From contig NZ_JAMZMI010000002.1 in NCBI RefSeq assembly GCF_024714475.1, forward strand, positions 248,001 to 312,000: a stretch of DNA of 64,000 bases. The letters are read 5' to 3'. Every line of letters begins with the position of its first letter. Within the stretch, counting starts at the first letter, position 1. The position numbers and the translations under genes are program-made. The notes under the pieces were generated by a model that saw nothing but the letters and a program-made list of their open reading frames with translations, did not search any database and was not told the origin of the DNA. This DNA comes from Marinoscillum sp. MHG1-6 (lineage in GTDB: Bacteria > Bacteroidota > Bacteroidia > Cytophagales > Cyclobacteriaceae). This document shows, piece by piece, positions 8,454-15,988 of the stretch.

Positions 8454-10418
8454 ATGGCAGAAGAAGAAAAAAAAGAGGTTCAGGAGACAACTGAAAACAC
8501 TGAAGCTCAAGCACAAGAAGTTGCAGTAGAAGAAACTCCTGTAGCTCCGGCCACTCCAGAAAAAACTGACGTATGGGACACCTCATCTGACGATGGTTTT
8601 GGTGAAGAATACTCAGAAGCAGACAGAAAGAAAATGGAAGAGCTTTATGCCTCTACCATGAATTCAATCACAGAGAAAGAAGTAATGACCGGTACCATCG
8701 TAGGTATCACTGACAGAGATGTTATTGTAAACATCGGCTTCAAATCAGACGGATTGGTAGCCCTTTCAGAATTCAGGGATCTTCCTGACTTGAAAAAAGG
8801 CGACGAAATCGAGGTGTACGTTGAAGAGCAGGAAAATGCTAACGGACAGCTTGTACTTTCTAGAAGAAAAGCAAAAATCGTTAAGGCATGGGAGAACATC
8901 CAGGGTGCTCTTGACAATGATAGTGTGATCGAAGGTTTGGTTAAGAGAAGAACCAAAGGTGGTTTGATCGTAGATATCTACGGTGTTGAAGCCTTCCTTC
9001 CCGGATCACAAATTGACGTTAAGCCTATCAGAGACTTTGATGTATTTGTAGGTAAGAAAATGGAAGTGAAAGTTGTGAAAATCAACTACACTAACGATAA
9101 CGTTGTAGTTTCTCACAAAGTCCTTATCGAGAAAGACATTGAGAAACAAAAAGCTGAAATCCTTAACAACCTTGAAAAAGGACAGGTACTAGAAGGTGTG
9201 ATCAAGAACATGACCAACTTCGGTGTATTCATCGACTTGGGTGGTGTTGATGGTCTACTTCACATCACTGACATCTCCTGGGGTAGAATCAACCACCCTG
9301 AGGAAGTGCTTAAGCTAGATGAGAAAGTGAACGTTGTAGTACTTGACTTTGACGATGATAAGAAGAGAATTTCTTTGGGTATGAAGCAATTGACTGCTCA
9401 CCCTTGGGATTCACTTGACGCTGGTATCGAGATAGGATCTAAAGTAAAAGGTAAGATCGTAAATGTTGCTGATTATGGTGCATTCCTTGAGATCATCCCT
9501 GGTGTTGAAGGTCTTATCCACGTATCTGAAATGTCATGGTCTCAGCACCTAAGAAATCCTCAGGATTTCATGAATGTAGGTGATGAGCTTGAAGCAGTTG
9601 TTTTGACTATCGACAGAGAAGAAAGAAAAATGTCTCTAGGTATCAAGCAATTGACTGAAGATCCATGGACTAAGCAAGATCTATTAACTAAATACGCTGT
9701 TGGAACCAAGCATACTGGTATCGTTAGAAACCTTACCAACTTCGGTCTATTCATCGAATTGGAAGAAGGTATCGACGGATTGGTACACGTTTCTGATCTT
9801 AGCTGGACTAAAAAGGTTAAACACCCATCTGAATTTGTGAAAGTTGGTGAAAACCTTGAGGTAGTAGTTCAGGAACTAGACGTTGATAACAGACGTTTGG
9901 CACTTAGCCACAAGCATCTTGAAGAAAACCCTTGGGATACTTTCGAAACTGTATTCACAAGAGGTTCTGTTCACAAGTGTACTGTAATCTCTAAGAACGA
10001 TAAAGGAGCATTCCTAGAACTTCCTTACGGTCTTGAAGGTCAGGTAAGCTCTAAAAATCTTCAAAAAGAAGATGAGTCTTACGCGAGTGAAGGTGAAACA
10101 CTAGACTTCAAAGTGCTTGAGTTCTCAAAAGACGACAAGAGAATCGTTCTTTCTCACACTTCTATCTGGAAAGAGGGTGCAGAGCAGCCAGTTGAGCCAG
10201 CTCCTAAGAAGAAAGCTGGAGCAAAAGGTGGCAACACACTTGCTAAAATCAACAAAGAGTCAGAGAAATCAACTCTAGGTGATATCGAAGCACTTTCTGC
10301 TCTAAAAGAGCAAATGGAGGAAGCAGCTACTAAGCCAGCCGCTAAAAAAGCGACTAAAAAGAAAGCTGAAGAAGCTCCAAAAGAAGAAGAAAAAGGAGAA
10401 GAGACTTCTGAAGATTAA
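8454..10418 (+). CDS. rpsA: 30S ribosomal protein S1
   Basis: An RNA-binding ribosomal protein that helps load mRNA on the 30S subunit. Of 654 residues, about 75-570 form six S1/OB-fold repeats, recognisable by the repeated pattern GxVxxxxxFGxFxxLxxGxxGLxHxSDxSW (for example NFGVFIDLGGVDGLLHITD). The acidic N-terminal extension (many Glu up to residue 45) and the Lys/Ala/Glu-rich C-terminal tail are typical of S1 from Bacteroidota. Codon choice is strongly biased compared with the neighbours, as expected for a highly expressed gene. A strong hairpin terminator follows immediately, so the gene is monocistronic. Confidence 0.97.
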   Translation: MAEEEKKEVQETTENTEAQAQEVAVEETPVAPATPEKTDVWDTSSDDGFGEEYSEADRKKMEELYASTMNSITEKEVMTGTIVGITDRDVIVNIGFKSDGLVALSEFRDLPDLKKGDEIEVYVEEQENANGQLVLSRRKAKIVKAWENIQGALDNDSVIEGLVKRRTKGGLIVDIYGVEAFLPGSQIDVKPIRDFDVFVGKKMEVKVVKINYTNDNVVVSHKVLIEKDIEKQKAEILNNLEKGQVLEGVIKNMTNFGVFIDLGGVDGLLHITDISWGRINHPEEVLKLDEKVNVVVLDFDDDKKRISLGMKQLTAHPWDSLDAGIEIGSKVKGKIVNVADYGAFLEIIPGVEGLIHVSEMSWSQHLRNPQDFMNVGDELEAVVLTIDREERKMSLGIKQLTEDPWTKQDLLTKYAVGTKHTGIVRNLTNFGLFIELEEGIDGLVHVSDLSWTKKVKHPSEFVKVGENLEVVVQELDVDNRRLALSHKHLEENPWDTFETVFTRGSVHKCTVISKNDKGAFLELPYGLEGQVSSKNLQKEDESYASEGETLDFKVLEFSKDDKRIVLSHTSIWKEGAEQPVEPAPKKKAGAKGGNTLAKINKESEKSTLGDIEALSALKEQMEEAATKPAAKKATKKKAEEAPKEEEKGEETSED

Positions 10419-10426
10419 ATATTTGA

Positions 10427-10456
10427 AAAACAGGGAAGCATTCGCTTCCCTGTTTT
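10427..10456 (+). terminator. Rho-independent terminator of rpsA
   Basis: CAGGGAAGC (10431-10439), a 4-base loop, and GCTTCCCTG (10444-10452) form a perfect 9-bp stem followed by TTTT, 12 bases after the rpsA stop. Upstream A residues extend the stem. Confidence 0.9.
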
Positions 10457-10488
10457 CTAAACTTCGCATAAGTTTGCGATCCTAAAAT

Positions 10489-10559
10489 GGTTCCATGGCC
10501 GAGTGGCTAGGCAGAGGTCTGCAAAACCTTTTACGGCGGTTCGAATCCGCCTGGAACCT
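10489..10559 (+). tRNA. tRNA-Cys (anticodon GCA)
   Basis: A complete cloverleaf is visible. The acceptor stem is GGTTCCA/TGGAACC with discriminator T, and the D arm is GCC-N9-GGC. The anticodon stem is GAGGT/ACCTT with loop CTGCAAA, giving GCA. The T arm is GGCGG-TTCGAAT-CCGCC. CCA is not encoded. It lies between two rho-independent terminators, so it has its own transcript. Confidence 0.95.
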
Positions 10560-10570
10560 CTAAACACACA

Positions 10571-10605
10571 AAACCCCGATTTCTGACAGAAATCGGGGTT
10601 TTTAC
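10571..10605 (+). terminator. Terminator after tRNA-Cys
   Basis: A perfect 13-bp stem, AACCCCGATTTCT / AGAAATCGGGGTT, with loop GAC and a T run, starts 12 bases after the tRNA. Confidence 0.92.
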
Positions 10606-10749
10606 TTTCTGAACGTTGATGCGACAACCTCGTTTTTCAAGTATTGTTACAAATTGCATCGTTTGAGAATACTCATCTGCCCGGAACCTCCAACTAAACC
10701 TAACGAGCACTATTTGAAAGCTTGTAAGGTTTAGTTATTTTGAGCCCTT

Positions 10750-11610
10750 ATGAAAAACATTCGGCTGTTCATTTGCTTTACTCTGTTGTCATCCTCGCTG
10801 ATGGCCCAGGACTTTCTGTCATGGCAGCTTAACGACCGATACTTTTCCTTGCATATTGGAACTGGCTCCGCTACATACTTTGGAGACCTCAAGCACGATA
10901 GCCACATTCGTAAAGCGGCCTCTAACCTCAATTTCGGACTTGAGACTCGTCTACTGAGTAAAGTCTCTGCACGTGCTCAGGTTGCTTATTTTGGACTGAA
11001 AGGTACAGATGCTAAAGCAAAGGACAGCACCTATGCTCGCCAGCGAAATCTTTCCTTCAACGGCAACAACTGGGAGATCAGCCTACAGGGAGTCTATTAT
11101 ATTTTTAACTATTCGGGGGACTACTATCGAAGAAAAGGCGCTGAACCTTATCTCTTCGCAGGAGTAGGAGCTAGCCACTTTAACCCTAAAACCAGCATTT
11201 CGGAGCAAACCATAGCTCTTGCAGAATTACAGACTGAAGGTGTAGACTATAGTCAATGGGCCCTTTCATTTCCTGTAGGGATGGGTGTTAAGCTGAGACT
11301 TAATACGTTCATGAACCTAAACGCAGAGGTTAGTTATCACTTTACCACATCAGATTACCTGGATGATGTATCCCGGCGCTACCCTTCCGCATACCCTGAC
11401 CTGACCACTGAGTTGGTATCGAATAGAAAAGATGAAATACCTGTGATCAACCAGGACGCTTACGACAACATATTAATTGAAGGTGGTCGCAGAGGTAACC
11501 CAAAAACAAAGGACTCCTACCTGTTCATCAACTTTCAGCTAGAATTTTATTTACCCCCGGATCTACTGAGTGGCAATGGCCCTCTATTCAAAAAAGGTTC
11601 AGGCGGCTGA
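10750..11610 (+). CDS. Outer-membrane beta-barrel protein (DUF6089-like)
   Basis: A 286-residue protein with a signal peptide (cleavage near LMAQ, residue 19-20). It consists of alternating amphipathic strands such as YFSLHIGTGSATYFGDL, EPYLFAGVGASHFNPK and LNLNAEVSYHFTTSDYLDD, ending in the strand SYLFINFQLEFYLPP. This is the pattern of small Bacteroidota barrel proteins named DUF6089, some of which (PorG-like) serve T9SS or gliding assembly. The local motifs do not allow a specific role. It follows the tRNA-Cys terminator and is convergent with the sugar transferase gene, with a 12-base overlap of the 3' ends. Confidence 0.8.
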   Translation: MKNIRLFICFTLLSSSLMAQDFLSWQLNDRYFSLHIGTGSATYFGDLKHDSHIRKAASNLNFGLETRLLSKVSARAQVAYFGLKGTDAKAKDSTYARQRNLSFNGNNWEISLQGVYYIFNYSGDYYRRKGAEPYLFAGVGASHFNPKTSISEQTIALAELQTEGVDYSQWALSFPVGMGVKLRLNTFMNLNAEVSYHFTTSDYLDDVSRRYPSAYPDLTTELVSNRKDEIPVINQDAYDNILIEGGRRGNPKTKDSYLFINFQLEFYLPPDLLSGNGPLFKKGSGG

Positions 11611-12192
11611 CCTGCTTTCATGCCCCACTTTCCGATCATGTCCATCAGCCTGATCAAATCGAAGCATCTGGACAAATGTCTTCATTAGTATTTTCACATC
11701 TAAAGCAAATGAAAGCTGATCAACATACTCCAGATCCAAATCAACCTTCGCTTCCAGTGACAATTCATTTCTCCCATTGACCTGCGCCCACCCTGTTATC
11801 CCAGGCAGCACCTGATGCCTCCTTTGTGCACGTTCATCATATGCTTCGAGATACTCCATCAGCAGTGGCCTCGGACCAATGAAACTCATATGACCGGCGA
11901 GGATATTAATTAACTGGGGTAATTCATCTAGTGAACAATTTCTGAGAAACTGCCCATAACGAGAAATCTCACTTGTTTTCGGATGAATCGTACATAGCTT
12001 CAATAGTAAAAAGGGCTTGCTATTCTTTCCTGGTCTCTGATGAATAAACAGCCCCGGCAGTCCGATGAAATAATTGATCGCCAGCAAAAGCACCAGTAAC
12101 GGCCAAAACAGCACCAGCCCTAACAACGCAAAAAAACGGTCGATTAACGGTTTCCAAAACCGAACATAAACTGATCCGGGTGACTGGTTCAT
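11599..12192 (-). CDS. Undecaprenyl-phosphate sugar phosphotransferase (small PglC-like)
   Basis: A 197-residue monotopic membrane enzyme that transfers a sugar-phosphate from a nucleotide sugar to a lipid carrier, starting O-antigen, capsule or glycan synthesis. After one membrane segment (about 17-42, FFALLGLVLFWPLLVLLLAINYF) come the family motifs QRPGKNSKPF, LRNCSLDELPQ, FIGPRPLL and PGITGWAQVNGRN. The usual KFRTM motif is altered to KLCTI. The length matches the catalytic core alone and lacks the N-terminal CoA-binding-like region of WcaJ. No other glycan genes surround it, so its pathway is unknown. Confidence 0.9.
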   Translation of the reverse strand: MNQSPGSVYVRFWKPLIDRFFALLGLVLFWPLLVLLLAINYFIGLPGLFIHQRPGKNSKPFLLLKLCTIHPKTSEISRYGQFLRNCSLDELPQLINILAGHMSFIGPRPLLMEYLEAYDERAQRRHQVLPGITGWAQVNGRNELSLEAKVDLDLEYVDQLSFALDVKILMKTFVQMLRFDQADGHDRKVGHESRSAA

Positions 12193-12319
12193 TGATCAAA
12201 TGTACTATGGCCATTTCTATTTAGCCAGATAATGGAAAATACGCAGAATAATTTGCAAATTGTGGCTGCATTCACCTGCCTACCGAGAAAGTATAAAAAG
12301 CGGACACTGAACACCTTTA

Positions 12320-14737
12320 ATGAAGACGATTAGATTCCTTATTCTGTTAGCTATCACCTTAGCCGTGGCTATCAGTCTTAATTCCAAATTCGGAGAAACT
12401 CCTCCTCTCGCAAAGCTTCTGAGCCCATTTGAAGGATACCTGCAAAACATTGAATCTACCTACTCTATTAATGAGTCACTGAATATTGATGGGCTTTCCG
12501 AATCAGTTAAAGTCCAATTTGACGATCTTCAAATCCCGCATATCTATGCTAAGAACAATCACGACCTCTACTTCACTCAAGGTTACCTGACTGCACGAGA
12601 TCGACTTTGGCAAATGGACATCTTTGCTCGAATGACTTTGGGAAGATTATCAGAAGTCCTTGGTGAACGAGCACTTAATTTCGATAGACTTAACCGACGG
12701 ATCGGACTAAAGAAAATCACCCATGATCTATGGTCAACGGTCCAAAAGGACGAGGAGCTCAGAGAAATGATCGTGGCCTATTCGGATGGCGTCAATGCTT
12801 ATATTGATCAGCTCTCCTACGCTAAATATCCAATCGAATTTAAACTGCTTGACTATGAACCTGAGAAGTGGTCTCCGCTCAAATCGTGCATGGCTTATGC
12901 CATGCTTTGCAATACGCTCAGCAGAAGTGAATCCGATTTAGAAAATACCAACCTCTTAAAAGTGCTGGGCAAAAAAGATTTTGACCTGCTGTTTCCGGAT
13001 CAGCTCGGTAATCTTGACCCCATCATTCCTACAGGAACTAAATGGGATTTTGATCCGGCACAAACATTCAGTTCCACTGTTCGTAATCCGATGGCCTCCA
13101 TTGAAAAGACCATCGATAAACCAAGCCCATTGTACGGCAGTAACAACTTTGTCGCATCAGGTCAAAAAACAACAAACGGCAACGTACTTTTTGCCAATGA
13201 AACAGACCTAAAACTAGATCAGCCTTCGATCTGGCATGCCGCGCATCTAAACGCTGATGGCATCAATACAATGGGGGTTACGGTACCCGGAACTCCGGTT
13301 ATTCTGATAGGTTTCAATGACTCACTCGTCTGGGGCCTAACGAATAGCCCAAGAGATCAGGTCGACTGGTATACTGTTCAGTTCAAAAATGATGAAAGAA
13401 AGGAGTACTGGTACAACAATCAGTGGTTTAAAACTGAGCAGGTTATTGAAAAAATTAAGATCAGGGGTTCAGACCCTTTTATGGACACGGTCGTCTATGT
13501 GCATCATGGCCCGGTAGTGTATGACCGAAATTTCTACTCCAATCATGGAAAGCTTAACTGTGCCATGCGATGGGTGGCTCATTTAGAAGGAAACTCTTAC
13601 AGAACACTCTATAACATCAACCGCTCTCAAAGTGCCGCAGATTTTAAGAATGCCCTAAAAACCTTTCAGGGTCCTCCTAACAACATTTTAATTGGGACAG
13701 CTCAAGGAGATATTGGCATTTATCTGCCTGGAAAATTTCCAATCAAATCCAGAGGTGCGGGTAAATTTCTCATGGATGGCTCCTCACCTTCACAGGAATT
13801 TTCAACAATGATTCCTTTCGAACACATGCTGCAATATGAGAATCCGGAAAAAGGCTTTTTAAGCTCCGCCAACCAACATCCTGCAGATTCCACCTACCCC
13901 TATTATTATTATGATCATCATTATGAATTCTATCGCAATAGAAGGGTAAACGACCGACTCGAAAAACTTGGTCAGGTAGATGTGAAAGACTTTAAGAAGC
14001 TACAAAACGATAACTACAACTATCACGCTTCAGAAATTCTCCCTACGCTGTTGGACAGCCTGGATACCACCACATTCACTCCGAGACACTGGAGTTATTA
14101 CCAGGCACTTTCAAAGTGGGATTACTTCAATGAAGCTGAATTGAAAGCCCCTTCTATGTATAAGTTGTGGTGGGACATACTTTATCGCAATACATGGGAC
14201 GAATTGGATACGATTACCTCTGCGATTACTTATCCCGACAAGTTTATTGCTTCGTACCTTATCAAAAATCAACCTGACCTAAAATACTTCAACCGGCTAT
14301 CAACCCCTCAAGAGGAGAACGCCTCCGATCTTATCAAAATATCGTTCGATCAGGCAGTAGATTCGCTGGAGGCATGGGATGAGGCAAACGAAACTGATTT
14401 TGTTTGGTACCTGGTAAAGGGAACAGAAATCAATCACCTGCTTCAATTAGACCCTTTCTCCTTTAAGAATGTGAAAATTGGTGGAGGCAAAAGCATCGTC
14501 AATGCGGCGAGTAAATTTGCCGGCCCTTCGTGGCGAATGATTGTGGATATGGGACCTGATGGTCCGGAAGCCTGGGGAATTTATCCTGGAAGCCAATCCG
14601 GAAACCCCGGAAACGAATCCTATGGAGGCATGATCAATGATTGGGCTGCCGGTAAGTATTACAAGCTCACCTTCGGACCGCAGGTAAAAGATTCTAAAAA
14701 CATTAAGCAAACAGTCACCTTACTACCAAAGAGATGA
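12320..14737 (+). CDS. Penicillin-acylase family hydrolase (Ntn hydrolase)
   Basis: An 805-residue N-terminal-nucleophile amidohydrolase. An N-terminal hydrophobic segment (residues 5-21) suggests export or anchoring. The alpha-chain motif YFTQGYLTARDRLWQMD is followed by a linker and then the autocatalytic cleavage site in front of Ser274 (LYG-SNNFVASG), which would become the N-terminal nucleophile. Further conserved pieces are NETDLKLDQPSIWH, NSPRDQVDWY and the C-terminal PGNESYGG-MINDW. The family hydrolyses amides such as beta-lactams or acyl-homoserine lactones; the substrate here is unknown. It overlaps the next gene by four bases (ATGA), suggesting translational coupling. Confidence 0.92.
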   Translation: MKTIRFLILLAITLAVAISLNSKFGETPPLAKLLSPFEGYLQNIESTYSINESLNIDGLSESVKVQFDDLQIPHIYAKNNHDLYFTQGYLTARDRLWQMDIFARMTLGRLSEVLGERALNFDRLNRRIGLKKITHDLWSTVQKDEELREMIVAYSDGVNAYIDQLSYAKYPIEFKLLDYEPEKWSPLKSCMAYAMLCNTLSRSESDLENTNLLKVLGKKDFDLLFPDQLGNLDPIIPTGTKWDFDPAQTFSSTVRNPMASIEKTIDKPSPLYGSNNFVASGQKTTNGNVLFANETDLKLDQPSIWHAAHLNADGINTMGVTVPGTPVILIGFNDSLVWGLTNSPRDQVDWYTVQFKNDERKEYWYNNQWFKTEQVIEKIKIRGSDPFMDTVVYVHHGPVVYDRNFYSNHGKLNCAMRWVAHLEGNSYRTLYNINRSQSAADFKNALKTFQGPPNNILIGTAQGDIGIYLPGKFPIKSRGAGKFLMDGSSPSQEFSTMIPFEHMLQYENPEKGFLSSANQHPADSTYPYYYYDHHYEFYRNRRVNDRLEKLGQVDVKDFKKLQNDNYNYHASEILPTLLDSLDTTTFTPRHWSYYQALSKWDYFNEAELKAPSMYKLWWDILYRNTWDELDTITSAITYPDKFIASYLIKNQPDLKYFNRLSTPQEENASDLIKISFDQAVDSLEAWDEANETDFVWYLVKGTEINHLLQLDPFSFKNVKIGGGKSIVNAASKFAGPSWRMIVDMGPDGPEAWGIYPGSQSGNPGNESYGGMINDWAAGKYYKLTFGPQVKDSKNIKQTVTLLPKR

Positions 14738-15105
14738 AGTTATTGATCAGAATATTACTCATTGCTGTGCTGACCTATTTATTGTCAATATATCTGCCCT
14801 GGTGGATTCTGATGGTGGTTTCTTTCATCGTTGGATTCCTTATTCACGGATCTGGTGTAAGCACCTTTGTAAGTGGCTTTTTGGGAGCGGGTTTGGTTTG
14901 GATCTCATATGCCGCTATCCTGGATTATCAATCCAACTCAGACTTCACTCAGAAAATGATTGAACTCTTCCCTGTAGACAATGGCATTTATCTTTTGATC
15001 ATATCAGGTGCTATCGGCGGGATTTGTGGAGGATTGGCGGCAGCCTCAGGAAATAGCTTTAAGTACCTGTTTGTTAAGAAACAAGCGAAAAGCATCTACC
15101 ACTAA
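14734..15105 (+). CDS. Small integral membrane protein
   Basis: 123 residues with about four hydrophobic helices (ILLIAVLTYLLSIYLPWWILM, VVSFIVGFLIHG, VSGFLGAGLVWISYAAIL, YLLIISGAIGGICGGLAAASG) and a short basic C-terminus. It matches the small uncharacterised membrane proteins of Bacteroidota. The start ATG overlaps the stop of the penicillin-acylase-like gene, so the two are probably translated together; nothing in the sequence reveals a function. Confidence 0.75.
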   Translation: MKLLIRILLIAVLTYLLSIYLPWWILMVVSFIVGFLIHGSGVSTFVSGFLGAGLVWISYAAILDYQSNSDFTQKMIELFPVDNGIYLLIISGAIGGICGGLAAASGNSFKYLFVKKQAKSIYH

Positions 15106-15114
15106 AAAAAGAGA

Positions 15115-15579
15115 TTAAAGATCGATTGAGAGCTTCTTACGGATCACATCAAGAATCTGATCCTGCTTCTCATAGAGAGAAATTATCTTATAACGCTGCT
15201 CAACATTTTCCTCGATGAGTTTTGAACAAAGCTCCTCTATCTCATCAATGGCCGGATGTTCGCCAAAATCCTCTCGAAGTTGGGCTGCCAGGGTTTCCAG
15301 TCTGTTTTCTATCAGAACATATCCCGGCTGAACTTCCGCAGGAATCTCTACTCCGTCCTTCCATAAATCACCTTCGCCATTCAACAACCAATTGGCATTG
15401 ATTCCATGATATGCCAATAATATTTTCTGAAGAACATCGTAGCTCGGCTTGCTTCTTCTCCCCTTAACAATGTTGTAAATGACTGTCCCTTTCACTCCTA
15501 TCGCATCTGCAAATGAATTCGGATTCAATTGTAGTGTCGTAATAAGTTCCGAAATTCTGTCATTTATTTCCATCAACAA
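15115..15579 (-). CDS. XRE-family helix-turn-helix regulator
   Basis: 154 residues. The N-terminal 65 residues form a Cro/cI-type helix-turn-helix domain (RISELITTLQLNPNSFADAIG, VKGTVIYNIVKGRRSKPSYDVLQKIL) followed by NANWLLNGEGDLW, typical of repressor-like XRE proteins in Bacteroidota. The remainder is a predicted coiled-coil or helical segment (about 90-150) that may dimerise. The start may be Met1 or Met3. Two palindromes with the half site TATCA/TGATA lie 110-180 bases upstream and are its likely operators, suggesting autoregulation and possibly control of the divergent AsmA-like gene. Confidence 0.88.
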   Translation of the reverse strand: MLMEINDRISELITTLQLNPNSFADAIGVKGTVIYNIVKGRRSKPSYDVLQKILLAYHGINANWLLNGEGDLWKDGVEIPAEVQPGYVLIENRLETLAAQLREDFGEHPAIDEIEELCSKLIEENVEQRYKIISLYEKQDQILDVIRKKLSIDL

Positions 15580-15688
15580 CTATTAAGGTTCAAATATAGG
15601 ACGATTTAGAAAAAGAAAGGGTTACATGATGCAACCCTCCCTCATTAAGAACCAGCTATGGAAAATAGATACTCTCTATTCCGTTACA

Positions 15689-15750
15689 ATGATACTATCA
15701 TTTGATAGTTTTTCAAAATTTTTAAGTGTCAATTTTATATCATTTGATAT
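15689..15750. promoter_or_regulatory. Operator-like palindromes TATCA-TT-TGATA (two copies)
   Basis: The 409-base gap between the XRE gene and the AsmA-like gene contains ACTATCA-TT-TGATAGT (15694-15709) and ATATCA-TT-TGATAT (15737-15750). Both are perfect inverted repeats with the same core, and their centres are 42 bases apart, four helical turns. The first overlaps another perfect odd palindrome, ATGATA-C-TATCAT (15689-15701), giving three half sites. The arrangement suits a dimeric HTH repressor binding cooperatively on one DNA face. Confidence 0.6.
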
Positions 15751-15890
15751 TACGTAGAAATCAAAGCACTTTAATGTTCCGTTACTAACAACAAAAACAC
15801 ATTCATTATCAGACAGTTAAGAACAAAAGTAAAAGAATCACTGAAAGTGATATTATTTTCGCCTTCAAACGAAAAAGTCATCTCTGATTA

Positions 15891-15909
15891 TTAGAAATAA
15901 TATTTCTAA
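15891..15909. repeat. Perfect 19-base inverted repeat upstream of the AsmA-like gene
   Basis: TTAGAAAT-AAT-ATTTCTAA, a perfect palindrome with a 3-base centre. It lies in the zone where the true start of the AsmA-like gene is expected and could be an operator distinct from the TATCA-type sites, or part of a 5' structure. There is no T tract, so a terminator is unlikely. Confidence 0.5.
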
Positions 15910-15988
15910 ATTCAAATTTCAAAACTCACCACCTATCAAAACACGAAAGAAATCATATACCTGGATCATCCTGACCACAGCTTTCACT

